Positions 1 to 9,511 are shown, numbered from the stretch's first letter. The stretch is DNA of 47,395 nucleotides from DTU024 sp964518875 (GCA_964518875.1 CAZFHI010000015.1:1-47395); one strand, 5' to 3'. The notes: generated from the sequence alone by a model not told the origin. Made by a program: numbers and translations.

Positions 1-55
1 AGACTCGATCGCTTTTTTCTCAGCTTTCAGTCTCACATCTATTGTAAAGCTACAC
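1..55. repeat. Left copy of a 55-bp terminal inverted repeat
   Basis: The first 55 bases match the reverse complement of the last 55 bases of the window (47341-47395) at 54 of 55 positions; the only difference is at base 28 (C here, A in the other copy). Similarity stops abruptly after base 55. The most likely reading is that both ends of the sequence run into copies of the same mobile element, in opposite orientation, whose interior lies outside the window. No coding region is visible inside the 55 bp. The element family cannot be named from this much sequence. Confidence 0.85.
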
Positions 56-85
56 CTGAAAGCTAAAGAAATTATGAAAGAAGAC

Positions 86-114
86 TTGAAAAAAGTTAAT
101 AAAAAGGTTACAAT
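86..114 (+). promoter_or_regulatory. Probable sigma-A promoter of ftsA
   Basis: A TTGAAA -35 box (86-91) is separated by exactly 17 bp from a TACAAT -10 box (109-114). It lies between the terminal repeat and ftsA and would start a transcript near position 121, leaving a leader of about 68 nt. It implies that ftsA-ftsZ can be expressed without genes further upstream. Confidence 0.5.
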
Positions 115-188
115 AAAACAACAGGTAAGCAAGTACACGACTGGTTACTTTGATTGCGTTATATAACAGAAATGAGGATGAGTAACAG

Positions 189-1367
189 ATGAGGAGCACA
201 ATCACCGTTGCGGAATTTGGCACAAGCAAAATAGTTGTCCTTATAGCAGAAGTTAGCAACCGTCAAAGATGCGATATTATAGGCGCCGGCAACGCCTCCT
301 ATGACGGCTATTCTGAAGCGCATTGGAATAACCCCGCTAAGGTGAACGCTGCGCTGCAGTCTGCTATTCAAAAAGCTGAGGAACAGGCTAAAACCAATGT
401 GCGTGATATTTACTGCGGTGTGCCCGGCCAGTTTTCAAAGGTATTTACTGTTGAATCCAAGGTAGAGCTTCAGGGAACGGATCCGCACGTTACGGCCCGC
501 GATGTTGAAGCCTTATTTGACATTGCAGACCAGCAGGTAAAGGATTTACCCGGTCTTCCAATACACAGAAGCCCCGCCTGGTTTGTCGTTGACGATGGAA
601 AGCGCACGTTAGAGCCTCTTAATCTCCACGGAAACGAGCTGCGCGCCCTTATTTCTTATGTAAAGGCGGATCAATTTTTTATAGCGGATGTTTCAGAGCG
701 TCTGCGCGCGCTTGGCAAGGTGCCGTTCGGCTTCTTTTCAACGCCTATGGGTTCCGCTATACTGTATATTTCAGATGAAGAAAGAGACAGAACCGCTGTT
801 TTAATAGATGTGGGCTACCTTAACACCGAGGTTATGTTTGTTCAGGGAGATACTATAATATACCATAAAGTAATACCTATAGGCGGCGGACATATGTCTG
901 CGGACCTTGCCTATGGGCTTGACATACCGCTTGACAGCGCGGAACAGATAAAGCGCTCGTTTGTGTTTGGGGCGCAGAACAATCAAACCGCTTTTGAAAT
1001 AACTGCAACGAACGGCGCCGCGCAAACCTTTGAAAGAAGCGAAGTTGAATCCAAGCTGATGCCACGCGCGGATGAGCTTTGTGAAGCTATACGAGATACT
1101 ATTAAAGACAGCGGCATACGCCTTGGAAACTGGTCAAGCATATACCTTACGGGCGGCGGGCTTGCAATTAACAAAGGCGGCAGAGAATATTTGAGTGAAA
1201 AACTCGGGCGGCCGGTAAGAGAACTGCCGAGAAAGGCAGTAAAGCTTTCAAGCCCTATTTATGCAAGCGCGCTCGGGCTGTTAGATTTAATCATAGATAC
1301 GAGAAGCGAGGCCGTTGCTTCCCAGAACGGTATTCGCGCTTTCTTTAGAAACCTTTTCGGGGGCTGA
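189..1367 (+). CDS. ftsA: Cell division protein FtsA (actin-like, divergent)
   Basis: This 392-residue protein is an FtsA-type member of the actin/Hsp70 ATPase superfamily, which anchors FtsZ filaments to the membrane at the division site. A phosphate-1 loop (GTSK, residues 11-14) and a C-terminal adenosine motif (LTGGG, 320-324) are visible. The phosphate-2 region reads DVGYLNTE from residue 207 instead of the usual DxGGGTTD, so nucleotide handling may be weak. The last 12 or so residues (GIRAFFRNLFGG) form a short amphipathic helix like the FtsA membrane-targeting tail. It sits 2 bp upstream of ftsZ (35 bp if ftsZ starts at 1403), the classic pairing. In the upstream ATG frame at 171 a stop occurs after a few codons, so ATG 189 is the start. 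Sequence divergence is notable, but the context makes the call firm. Confidence 0.88.
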   Translation: MRSTITVAEFGTSKIVVLIAEVSNRQRCDIIGAGNASYDGYSEAHWNNPAKVNAALQSAIQKAEEQAKTNVRDIYCGVPGQFSKVFTVESKVELQGTDPHVTARDVEALFDIADQQVKDLPGLPIHRSPAWFVVDDGKRTLEPLNLHGNELRALISYVKADQFFIADVSERLRALGKVPFGFFSTPMGSAILYISDEERDRTAVLIDVGYLNTEVMFVQGDTIIYHKVIPIGGGHMSADLAYGLDIPLDSAEQIKRSFVFGAQNNQTAFEITATNGAAQTFERSEVESKLMPRADELCEAIRDTIKDSGIRLGNWSSIYLTGGGLAINKGGREYLSEKLGRPVRELPRKAVKLSSPIYASALGLLDLIIDTRSEAVASQNGIRAFFRNLFGG

Positions 1368-1402
1368 AAATGACAGCTAAAAAAAGAGTTGGGGGACAGG
1401 AT

Positions 1403-2779
1403 ATGTTAGAATTAAAAGTAGATAAAGAGATGCAGGAATCCTTTGCTTCGATAAAGGTGGTAGGCTGCGGCGGCGGAGGCACTAATGCCGTAAACCGCAT
1501 GGTGGACGCCGGTATGAAAGGCGTTGAGTTTATCGCCATAAACACAGACAGGCAGGCTTTAAGCATTTCAAAAGCTGAAAATAAAATACAGATAGGCGAA
1601 AAGCTTACTAAGGGCTTAGGAGCGGGAGCCGTTCCTGAAATAGGCAAGCGCGCGGCAGAAGAAAGCCGTGAGGAAATTGCCCAGGCGCTAAAAGGCGCAG
1701 ACCTCGTTTTTGTTACAGCCGGCATGGGCGGCGGCACGGGAACCGGCGCCGCGCCCGTGGTAGCCGATATAGCAAGGGATTTAGACTGCCTTACTATTGC
1801 TGTTGTAACAAAGCCGTTCCAGTTTGAAGGAAAGCAGCGAATGAGGAATGCGGAAAACGGCATAAACGAATTAAAGCAGTTTGTGGATACTCTTGTAGTT
1901 ATCCCAAATGACAGACTGCTGCAAGTTGTAAGCAAGGGCACAAGCATGCTGGAAGCTTTCCGCGTTGCGGACGATGTTCTGCGCCAGGGCATACAGGGTA
2001 TTTCAGACCTTATAGCTCTCCCTGCAACTATCAATTTGGATTTTGCAGACGTAAAAACCATTATGGAATCTGGCGGCATGGCGCATATAGGCATAGGCAC
2101 AGCCCAGGGAGAAAACAGGATGGTGGAAGCGGCGAAAAACGCTATTTCAAGCCCGCTGCTTGAAACAAAGATAGACGGCGCAAGGGCGGTTCTTATAAAC
2201 GTTACCGGCGGCGAGGAAATGGGCATAGTGGAAATAAACGAAGCCGCTACGCTTATACAGCAGTCTGCTGATGATGAAGCCAACATCATATTCGGCGCAG
2301 GCGTGGACGAAAGCCTTAAGGATGAAGTGCGAATTACTGTAATTGCAACAGGGTTTGAAAAATCATCTTTCCCGATTAAAGACGCTAAAAGGCGCGCTCA
2401 TACAAAGAACGCAAATCTTCCTTACGGAGCTGCGAATGCTGCTTATAATCCATATGAAAGCAGAACGCCGGTACAACAGGTAGAAAATTCCGACAATTCC
2501 ACTCAGGACGATTTTGAAGCGCCTCCAGTAGCTGTTATGTACGATCAGGAGCAAAACCTATTCCCGTCGTCTTCACGCCCTGCAGGACAGTCTTTCCCGA
2601 ATTTCCAGCCGGGCAATTTCCAACAGCCTGCTCCGTATAATAATCAATACAGAAATCCTCAGGCGCCCGCTGCTCCAGTGCAAAACCAGCCAAGCCGTAA
2701 TATACAGCAGCCGCCAACACCAGCAAGGAGTGAAAAGGACGATTTGGGCGTGCCCGCATACTTGCGCAGGAAAAAATAA
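1403..2779 (+). CDS. ftsZ: Cell division GTPase FtsZ
   Basis: FtsZ is the tubulin-like GTPase that forms the cytokinetic ring. The protein shows the N-terminal GGGGTNAV loop (residues 23-30), the tubulin signature GMGGGTGTGAAP (107-118), a Pro/Gln/Asn-rich variable linker and a conserved C-terminal peptide ending DLGVPAYLRRKK, the site bound by FtsA and other partners. The start at 1403 is preferred because it gives the family's typical MLEL beginning and has GGGGGA six bases upstream; an in-frame ATG at 1370, also with a G-rich site, would add 11 residues. Length is 458 residues from the chosen start, slightly long because of the linker. It follows ftsA directly and is followed by an 87-bp gap before gcvT. 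Confidence 0.97.
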   Translation: MLELKVDKEMQESFASIKVVGCGGGGTNAVNRMVDAGMKGVEFIAINTDRQALSISKAENKIQIGEKLTKGLGAGAVPEIGKRAAEESREEIAQALKGADLVFVTAGMGGGTGTGAAPVVADIARDLDCLTIAVVTKPFQFEGKQRMRNAENGINELKQFVDTLVVIPNDRLLQVVSKGTSMLEAFRVADDVLRQGIQGISDLIALPATINLDFADVKTIMESGGMAHIGIGTAQGENRMVEAAKNAISSPLLETKIDGARAVLINVTGGEEMGIVEINEAATLIQQSADDEANIIFGAGVDESLKDEVRITVIATGFEKSSFPIKDAKRRAHTKNANLPYGAANAAYNPYESRTPVQQVENSDNSTQDDFEAPPVAVMYDQEQNLFPSSSRPAGQSFPNFQPGNFQQPAPYNNQYRNPQAPAAPVQNQPSRNIQQPPTPARSEKDDLGVPAYLRRKK

Positions 2780-2866
2780 TATAATAACATAAACTAATAA
2801 CACAAGCCGTAAGCTATATTATTTTACTTTTATAATAAATGCGATTCAACATTTACAGGAGGGAAT

Positions 2867-3958
2867 ATGCTGAAACATACTCCGTTATTTGCTCGCCATA
2901 TAGAGCTTGGCGGTAAGATGGTACAATTTGGTGGTTTTGAAATGCCGGTGCAATATCCGAGCGGCATAGTGGCTGAACACAATGCCGTCAGAAATGCATG
3001 CGGCATTTTTGATGTGTCCCATATGGGTGAAATTGTTTTAAAAGGCGAAACCGCTTTCTCAACAGTACAAAAGCTGCTTACTAACGATATGAGCGGCCTT
3101 AAAAGCGGCAGATGCCGTTACAGCCCTATGTGCAACGAACATGGCGGCGTTGTTGACGATTTGCTTGTTTATAAGCTTTCAGAAAGCTCATATATGCTTA
3201 TAGTAAACGCAGGTAATTATGACAAGGATCTTGCCTGGATACGTTCTAACCTTGAAAATGGAACAATCTTAGAAGATATTTCCGAACAAACGGGCCTGCT
3301 TGCGCTGCAGGGCCCAAAGTCAAAGGAAATACTGCTTAAATTATTGAATGAAGAAAGCATACCCAAAAAATATTATTCTTTTTTTCAGAACGTTGATTTA
3401 TTAAGCAGCAAATGCTTAATTTCAAGAACAGGTTACACTGGTGAATTAGGCTATGAAATTTACTGCAACGCTAATGACACGCTTAAAATATTCAACGTTC
3501 TGCTTGAAAAAGGAAAAGAAAGCGGGCTTATTCCATGCGGCTTAGGAGCGAGAGATACTCTTCGCCTTGAAGCCGGTATGCCGCTGTACGGCAATGAGAT
3601 GAACGAAGAAATCACACCTTTTGAAGCGGACTTAGGTATGTTTGTAAAACTTGATAAAGAAGAAGACTTTATTGGCAAGTCTGCTCTTATTGAAAAACAA
3701 AATCCTGATAGTATACGCTGCGGACTCGAAGTTATTGGAAGAGGCATAGTACGCGAGCATGCTGAGGTTTATTCTGGTGATAATTTAATAGGCACAGTTA
3801 CAAGCGGGACCATTTCTCCTTTTACAAAAAAAGCGATATTTATGGCGCTTTTAAACAAGCAATATACAGATATTGGCACAGAACTGTATGTAAAACAGCG
3901 CGGAAGAAAACTGCCGGTTAAAGTGGTTGGATTACCATTTTATAAAAGAAATAAATAG
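2867..3958 (+). CDS. gcvT: Aminomethyltransferase, glycine cleavage system T protein
   Basis: GcvT transfers the methylene group from the aminomethyl-lipoyl arm of GcvH to tetrahydrofolate, releasing ammonia. The 363 residues match the family length. The N-terminus (HTPLFARHIELGGKMVQFGG) and the folate-domain segment DTLRLEAGMPLYGNE are characteristic. A strong AGGAGGG site lies seven bases before ATG 2867. This is the first gene of a six-gene glycine cleavage operon. A TATAAT box at 2831-2836 could be its -10, but the -35 is poor. The 87-bp leader is too short for, and shows no sign of, the tandem glycine riboswitch that often controls gcvT in Firmicutes. Confidence 0.96.
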   Translation: MLKHTPLFARHIELGGKMVQFGGFEMPVQYPSGIVAEHNAVRNACGIFDVSHMGEIVLKGETAFSTVQKLLTNDMSGLKSGRCRYSPMCNEHGGVVDDLLVYKLSESSYMLIVNAGNYDKDLAWIRSNLENGTILEDISEQTGLLALQGPKSKEILLKLLNEESIPKKYYSFFQNVDLLSSKCLISRTGYTGELGYEIYCNANDTLKIFNVLLEKGKESGLIPCGLGARDTLRLEAGMPLYGNEMNEEITPFEADLGMFVKLDKEEDFIGKSALIEKQNPDSIRCGLEVIGRGIVREHAEVYSGDNLIGTVTSGTISPFTKKAIFMALLNKQYTDIGTELYVKQRGRKLPVKVVGLPFYKRNK

Positions 3959-3968
3959 GAGGGAACTT

Positions 3969-4346
3969 ATGAATTTTCCTACAGACAGAAAGTATACAAA
4001 AACACATGAGTGGATTATGAAGGAAGGAGAGCTTTACGTCTTAGGCATAACTGAGTATGCTCAAGGTGAGCTTGGGGACGTGGTCTTTGTAAATCTTCCT
4101 GAAACAGGCGAAGAGGTGCATGCTGAAGAATCATTTGCAGATGTAGAGTCTGTGAAAGCCGTAAGCGATATTATTTCACCCATGGATGGCGTAGTTGAAG
4201 AAACCAATGAAGAACTGTTAGACGCTCCTGAAAAGCTTAATGAAGCGCCGTATGAAGCGTGGATAGTCAAGTTATCGGGCGTTAAACAACTGCCGGAGCT
4301 TCTTTCAGCCGAAGAATACGAGAAGTTTTTAAAGGAAGAGAAATAA
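3969..4346 (+). CDS. gcvH: Glycine cleavage system H protein
   Basis: GcvH is the small lipoyl carrier that shuttles the aminomethyl group between the P, T and L proteins. The lipoylation site is the lysine at residue 63 within ESVKA, in the usual hairpin after a DVVFVNLPETG segment. The start at ATG 3969 is supported by AGGAGGGA at 3957-3964 and gives 125 residues, the normal family length; an upstream frame extension into gcvT is not needed. Its TAA stop overlaps the gcvPA ATG by one base (TAATG), indicating translational coupling. Confidence 0.97.
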   Translation: MNFPTDRKYTKTHEWIMKEGELYVLGITEYAQGELGDVVFVNLPETGEEVHAEESFADVESVKAVSDIISPMDGVVEETNEELLDAPEKLNEAPYEAWIVKLSGVKQLPELLSAEEYEKFLKEEK

Positions 4347-5665
4347 TGGCGGGCTATATTCCCACATCTGAGCAGGAAAGGCGCGCGATGTTGCAAGCAA
4401 TAGGTATGAAAGACATACGCGAGCTTTTTAAAGATGTTCCTGAAGAAGTGTATATAGACGAAATAGAAAGCATACCAAGCGGAATATCTCAGATGGAAGC
4501 GGAGCAAAGGCTCAAGACCTTTGCTGAAGAAAATACGGTTTTTGATACTATACTGCGTGGAGCGGGAGCGTATGACCACTATATTCCTGCAGTTGTAGAC
4601 ATGATAACCGGAAGAGAAGAATTTTTAACTACTTATACGCCTTACCAGGCGGAAAAAAATCAAGGCGTTCTGCAATCCATATTTGAATTTCAAACGCAAA
4701 TATGCGAGCTTACAGGAATGGACGTAAGCAACGCTTCCGTATACGACGGCGCTTCCGCGGCGGCGGAAGCGTGCATGATGTCCCTTACGCCTCGTAAAAA
4801 CAGAGTGCTTATTTGTGAAACCGCCAGCCCTGAAACTATATCTGTAGTAAAAACATACTGCTGGGCAAAGGATGCGGAAATTTGTTTTGTGCCTTCAAAG
4901 GACGGCAAAACGGATCTGGAAGCTTTAAAGCAGATGCTCGATTTGCAAACGGCCTGCGTCTATCTTCAGCAGCCAAACTTTTTTGGCTTAATCGAATCAG
5001 CAGAAGAAATAGGCAATTTAATTCACGAAGCGAAGGCTAACTTTATTATGGGAGTTAACCCTATATCGCTTGGAATGCTTAAAACGCCGCGCGAATACGG
5101 AGCGGACATTGCAGTTGGAGAAGGCCAGCCTCTTGGCATGCCGCTTTCATTTGGAGGACCGTATCTTGGCTTTATGGCTGCAACGGAAAAGCTTAAAAGA
5201 AAGCTTCCCGGGCGCATTGTAGGGCAAACGGTAGATTCAAGCGGAAGATGTTGTTTTGTGCTTACGCTTCAAGCAAGAGAACAGCATATAAAACGAGAAA
5301 AAGCAGGCAGCAATATATGTTCTAACCAAGCGCTGTGCGCTATGAGGGCGTCTGTATATATGGCCGCTATGGGAACTAAAGGCTTAACGCAGGCGGCAGA
5401 GCTTTGCTACCACAAGGCGCATTACCTTGCAGAAGAGCTAAGCAGGATGCCCGGCTTTGCAATGCGTTATCCGGGAGAGTTTTTTAACGAATTTATAACG
5501 GAAACGCCTGTACCAGCAAAAAAAATAGAGGACGCTCTTAAAAAACACAACATACTTTCAGGACTTCCGTATGACGGAGGAATACTCTGGTGCGTTACGG
5601 AAAAAGCGAGTAAAGAACAGTTAGACAAAACCATTCAAATAATTCGGGGGGCATACAGCAAATGA
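4346..5665 (+). CDS. gcvPA: Glycine dehydrogenase (decarboxylating) subunit 1
   Basis: This is the N-terminal half of the P protein, which in Firmicutes and archaea is split into two subunits forming the PLP-dependent glycine decarboxylase. The 439-residue product starts with YIPTSEQERRAML, typical of the family, and carries GAGAYDHYIP and FGGPYLGFMA segments. It lacks the PLP lysine, which lies in gcvPB. The AAGGAAGAG site lies within the end of gcvH. Its end overlaps gcvPB by four bases (ATGA at 5662-5665). Confidence 0.96.
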   Translation: MAGYIPTSEQERRAMLQAIGMKDIRELFKDVPEEVYIDEIESIPSGISQMEAEQRLKTFAEENTVFDTILRGAGAYDHYIPAVVDMITGREEFLTTYTPYQAEKNQGVLQSIFEFQTQICELTGMDVSNASVYDGASAAAEACMMSLTPRKNRVLICETASPETISVVKTYCWAKDAEICFVPSKDGKTDLEALKQMLDLQTACVYLQQPNFFGLIESAEEIGNLIHEAKANFIMGVNPISLGMLKTPREYGADIAVGEGQPLGMPLSFGGPYLGFMAATEKLKRKLPGRIVGQTVDSSGRCCFVLTLQAREQHIKREKAGSNICSNQALCAMRASVYMAAMGTKGLTQAAELCYHKAHYLAEELSRMPGFAMRYPGEFFNEFITETPVPAKKIEDALKKHNILSGLPYDGGILWCVTEKASKEQLDKTIQIIRGAYSK

Positions 5666-7080
5666 AATTGATATTTGAACGCAGTACGCCTGAACACGGC
5701 ACTAAATATTTACCTGATTTAGATGTACCGAAAGCCAAGCTTCCTGAAAAACATTTGCGCGGCTCAAGCCTTAATCTGCCGGAAATTGCAGAGCCTGATC
5801 TGTGCAGACATTATAAAAACCTTTCAAACGAGGTTTTTGGAGTAAGCGACGGATTCTATCCGCTTGGGAGCTGCACAATGAAATACAACCCAAGGGTAAA
5901 CGAGCGCATAGCTGGTTTAAGCGGTTTTACGGACATACACCCTCTGCAGCCTGAGGATACTGTTAAGGGCTGCAATGAACTGCTAAAAGAAACAGGCAGA
6001 CTGCTATGTGAAATCACAGCTATGGATGATTTTACTTTCCAGCCTGCAGCCGGAGCGCATGGGGAATTTACAGGGCTGCTTATTATAAAAAAATACTTGG
6101 AACAGAATGGACAGCAGCACCGCAAAAAGATGCTTGTGCCAGACTCTGCTCACGGCACCAACCCGGCTTCTGCTTCAATGGCTGGATTTGAAACAGTGCA
6201 CATTCCTTCCGATGAAAACGGCTGCATAGATATAAAAGTATTAAAAGAACTGATGTCTCAAGACATAGCTGGTCTTATGCTTACTAACCCTAATACAGTA
6301 GGCCTGCTCGATCCAAATATTTTGCAGATAACATCTCTTGTGCATGAAAATGGAGGGCTGTGCTATTACGACGGCGCTAATTTAAACGCCGTTTTAGGAC
6401 ATGCCCGTCCGGGGGATATGGGCTTTGATGTAGTACATCTTAATCTGCACAAGACGTTTTCAACGCCGCATGGCGGAGGAGGCCCGGGAAGCGGTCCCGT
6501 AGGGTGCAAAGAATTTCTTAAAGATTATCTGCCGGGTTCCGCGCTTAAAAATACCATTTCCGATAAAAGCATAGGGCAAATAAGGTCTTATTTTGGTAAT
6601 TTCCTTGTTGTAGTAAGGGCCTTAGCCTATATTTTGACCCTTGGCAAAGAAGGGCTGTCGGAAGTATCGGAAATGGCGGTTCTTAATGCGAACTACCTTA
6701 TGCGCTTAATAAAAGATGAATATACTCCTGCGTATAATCATCAATGTATGCATGAATTCGTAGTTACAATGTCTAAAGAGAAAAAACAGTTTGGCGTAAC
6801 GGCGCTTGACGTTGCAAAGGCCTTGCTTGAAAGAGGTATGCATCCTCCAACAATGTACTTCCCGCTTATAGTTGACGAAGCGCTTATGATAGAACCAACT
6901 GAAACGGAAAGCAAAGAAACATTGGAAGAGGCGGCAAAAGCCTTCCACGAGATTTATAAGCTTATTAAGGAAAACCCTGAACAGCTTCATAATTCGCCTT
7001 CAAATACAATCATTTCAAGGCCGGATGAAACCAATGCGGCAAGGCATCCCGTGCTGCGATATAAATTTGATGCAAAATAA
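5662..7080 (+). CDS. gcvPB: Glycine dehydrogenase (decarboxylating) subunit 2
   Basis: This is the catalytic, PLP-binding half of the split P protein (472 residues). The Schiff-base lysine is residue 264 in HLNLHKTFSTPHGGGGPG, followed by the glycine-rich loop. The preceding DGANLNAVLG and HGTNPASA segments line the PLP pocket. It decarboxylates glycine and hands the aminomethyl group to lipoylated GcvH. GTG-free ATGA coupling to gcvPA and an 11-bp overlap with lplA place it in the middle of the operon. Confidence 0.97.
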   Translation: MKLIFERSTPEHGTKYLPDLDVPKAKLPEKHLRGSSLNLPEIAEPDLCRHYKNLSNEVFGVSDGFYPLGSCTMKYNPRVNERIAGLSGFTDIHPLQPEDTVKGCNELLKETGRLLCEITAMDDFTFQPAAGAHGEFTGLLIIKKYLEQNGQQHRKKMLVPDSAHGTNPASASMAGFETVHIPSDENGCIDIKVLKELMSQDIAGLMLTNPNTVGLLDPNILQITSLVHENGGLCYYDGANLNAVLGHARPGDMGFDVVHLNLHKTFSTPHGGGGPGSGPVGCKEFLKDYLPGSALKNTISDKSIGQIRSYFGNFLVVVRALAYILTLGKEGLSEVSEMAVLNANYLMRLIKDEYTPAYNHQCMHEFVVTMSKEKKQFGVTALDVAKALLERGMHPPTMYFPLIVDEALMIEPTETESKETLEEAAKAFHEIYKLIKENPEQLHNSPSNTIISRPDETNAARHPVLRYKFDAK

Positions 7081-8044
7081 TCTGTACTTTTTTATAACAA
7101 AAGAGCACAATCCTTATAAAAACATAGCGCTTGAAGAGTACTTGCTGCTGAATGCTCCTAAGAACAGCATAATTTTGTACCTGTGGCAAAACGAACGCAC
7201 AGTTGTAATTGGCAGGAACCAGTGCGCGTGGCGCGAATGCAACATAGAAGCTTTACAAAACGATAACGGTACGCTTGCCCGCCGCCTTTCAGGCGGCGGC
7301 GCAGTCTACCATGACTTAGGCAACCTTAATTTTACTTTTCTTTATCCTAAAATTGAAGAAGACGTAAGAAAGCAAACGAGCGTAATTGTAGATGCTCTGG
7401 CGTCTTTAGGAATGGATACAGTGATTTCCGGTAGGAACGATATTACATATAAAGGCAAAAAGTTTTCAGGCAACGCTTTTTACACAGGCGGAAGCAGAGC
7501 CTACCATCACGGAACCATCATGCTTAACGTGGATCTGGATACCATGCTTAAATACCTTAACGTAAATAAAGAAAAATATCTGTCTAAAGGCGTGGAATCT
7601 GTTCGCTCAAGGGTTATAAACATAAAAAACGTAATTCCATCGATTACGGTCGACGAATTACAAAATTCATTGATTAAATCATTTGAAAAGATATATAAAG
7701 GTAAAGCGAAAGAATTCACCAGAGGTAATATAAATAAAGAAGTTTTGTTTGCGAGAACAAAAGCCTTTTCTGATTGGGAATGGGTATATGGGCGCCCGAT
7801 TGACTTTAATTTTTCAAAAGAAATGCGCTTTATATGGGGGCTTGTACGCGTTGAAGCGGAAATAGCGTCAGGCCGCATTAAGAATATAGGCATATTTACG
7901 GACGCTATGGAGCCAGATCTTTTTTCAGGTTTAGAAAGAAAGCTTATAAAAGCACGCTTTGATATAAACGAAATAAAAAATATTATATACGGCGAACCGT
8001 CGATAAAAAAATACAGCGAAGATTTGATAAAGCTGTTTGTATGA
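7070..8044 (+). CDS. lplA: Lipoate-protein ligase A
   Basis: LplA activates lipoate with ATP and attaches it to carrier proteins, here most likely GcvH. The 324-residue product has the signature ARRLSGGGAVYHDLGNLNF and the catalytic-lysine region KFSGNAFY, followed by a C-terminal accessory domain. The start at ATG 7070 overlaps gcvPB by 11 bases and begins at a natural family N-terminus (QNNLYFFITKEHNPYKNIA); an earlier in-frame start at 7025 would extend much further into gcvPB and is less likely. Its presence inside the gcv operon suggests scavenging of exogenous lipoate; no lipA or lipB is visible in the window. Confidence 0.95.
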   Translation: MQNNLYFFITKEHNPYKNIALEEYLLLNAPKNSIILYLWQNERTVVIGRNQCAWRECNIEALQNDNGTLARRLSGGGAVYHDLGNLNFTFLYPKIEEDVRKQTSVIVDALASLGMDTVISGRNDITYKGKKFSGNAFYTGGSRAYHHGTIMLNVDLDTMLKYLNVNKEKYLSKGVESVRSRVINIKNVIPSITVDELQNSLIKSFEKIYKGKAKEFTRGNINKEVLFARTKAFSDWEWVYGRPIDFNFSKEMRFIWGLVRVEAEIASGRIKNIGIFTDAMEPDLFSGLERKLIKARFDINEIKNIIYGEPSIKKYSEDLIKLFV

Positions 8045-8051
8045 GGTAAAC

Positions 8052-9392
8052 ATGGTAAATTTAATCATTATAGGCGCGGGCCCTGGAGGATATGAGGCTG
8101 CTGTAAGAGCCGCTCAAAACGGTTTATCCGTGCAAATTTTTGAAAACAGAGAAATAGGCGGCACATGTCTTAACCGCGGCTGCATACCTACCAAGGCGTT
8201 GCTGCATGCGGGAGAATATGCGGCAAGCTATAAAAAAGCGAATGAATGGGGCATAGAATATAAGCCCAATGTTAATTTAGAAAAAGCTTACTTAAAAAAG
8301 GACGACATAGTTCTTGACTTAAGGAACGGCATATCAAAATTGTTTAAAAAGAACAAGGTAGAGCTTATAGCTGAACGCGCGCAAATTGAAAGAGGCTTAA
8401 GCGTATTGGCAGGCGGTAGAACATATGAAGCTAAAAACATAATAATAGCGTCTGGCTCAAGACCCGCTATGCCTCCAATTGAGGGATTGAAGAATAACCC
8501 GTTTGTTTTGAACAGCGATGCTTTTTTAGAAAAGCCTGTTGACTGTAAAAAGATCGCTATATTGGGCGGCGGGGTTATAGGCGTTGAAATTGCATCGTTC
8601 TGCTTGTCCATAGGAATGCAGGTTTCAATAATAGAAGCCATGCCGCGCATACTTCCTATGATGGATAAAGAAATAAGCATAAAGCTTGCCGCTTTGCTTA
8701 AAAAGAGCGGTGCTGAAATTATAACAAATGCATTTCTGGAAAAGGTCGAGCAGGACAAAAGCGGTCTTAAACTTCATATAAAAGATAAAGAAACTGTGGA
8801 AGCTGAAAAACTGCTTGTAGCGGTAGGACGAAGACCAAATACGACTGATCTTTTTCTGAACGATGCCCCTGAAATGGAAAAGGGCTTTATAAACGTTGAC
8901 GAAAACTATGAAACATCAATAAAAAACATATACGCAATAGGCGACGTAACTGGAAAAATTCAGTTAGCGCACGCGGCTTCAGCGCAGGGAATATTTGTAG
9001 CTGATTTATTAGCTGGCAAAACTAATCCGATAGACTTAGACACAGTGCCTTCCTGCGTTTATACAAGCCCTGAAATAGCTACGGTGGGATTAACCCAGGA
9101 CGCTGCAAAACAAAAAGGCGTAGACGTAAGCGTAGGCAAATATATAATGGGCGGCAACAGCAGGATGATGATAAGCGGCTCAAACATTGGTTTTATTAAA
9201 GTTCTTGCAGAAGCGGGCTCAAAAAAGATATTGGGCGCGCAGCTTATGTGCGAAAGAGCAAGCGACATAGTAGATATATTTACTCAGGCTATAGCAAATC
9301 AAAATACAGTTGAAGATATGCTAAAGCATATACGCCCTCATCCGAGCTTTGTAGAAGGCGTGACGGAAGCGCTTGAAGACATAAAAAAATAA
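8052..9392 (+). CDS. lpdA: Dihydrolipoyl dehydrogenase (glycine cleavage L protein)
   Basis: This FAD enzyme reoxidises the dihydrolipoyl arm of GcvH with NAD+. The N-terminus has the FAD-binding GAGPGGYEAA; the redox disulfide is C39-C44 in GTCLNRGCIPTKA; the NAD-binding GGGVIGVE follows, and the C-terminal RPHPSFVEG holds the catalytic His-Glu pair. Length is 446 residues, with no N-terminal lipoyl domain. ATG 8052 is preceded by GAGG and follows the lplA stop by seven bases; an alternative TTG at 8037 would lack a ribosome-binding site. It is the last gene of the operon and is followed by a terminator. Confidence 0.96.
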   Translation: MVNLIIIGAGPGGYEAAVRAAQNGLSVQIFENREIGGTCLNRGCIPTKALLHAGEYAASYKKANEWGIEYKPNVNLEKAYLKKDDIVLDLRNGISKLFKKNKVELIAERAQIERGLSVLAGGRTYEAKNIIIASGSRPAMPPIEGLKNNPFVLNSDAFLEKPVDCKKIAILGGGVIGVEIASFCLSIGMQVSIIEAMPRILPMMDKEISIKLAALLKKSGAEIITNAFLEKVEQDKSGLKLHIKDKETVEAEKLLVAVGRRPNTTDLFLNDAPEMEKGFINVDENYETSIKNIYAIGDVTGKIQLAHAASAQGIFVADLLAGKTNPIDLDTVPSCVYTSPEIATVGLTQDAAKQKGVDVSVGKYIMGGNSRMMISGSNIGFIKVLAEAGSKKILGAQLMCERASDIVDIFTQAIANQNTVEDMLKHIRPHPSFVEGVTEALEDIKK

Positions 9393-9432
9393 ACGCTTAA
9401 TGCGTGAATATAAAAAATACTTGATTAAGTTT

Positions 9433-9462
9433 AAAAGCCATCCGAAAAACGGACGGCTTTTT
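9433..9462. terminator. Bidirectional terminator between lpdA and pgi
   Basis: AAAAGCCATCCG (9433-9444) pairs with CGGACGGCTTTT (9450-9461) with one A-C mismatch around a five-base AAAAA loop. The A-run on one side and the T-run on the other let it work for lpdA on the plus strand and pgi on the minus strand, whose 3' ends converge here. Confidence 0.88.
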
Positions 9463-9511
9463 AATATGCTGCTAATTTATACAATTTTTATTCAATAATT
9501 CAAGATTTTAA

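Noticed and set aside
1345..2289. A 314-codon open frame antisense to ftsZ
   Set aside because: It has the composition expected from the complementary strand of a codon-biased gene, no ribosome-binding site and no domain resemblance.
2780..2866. Glycine riboswitch before gcvT
   Set aside because: The 87-bp gap is too short and AT-rich, and no tandem aptamer features are visible.
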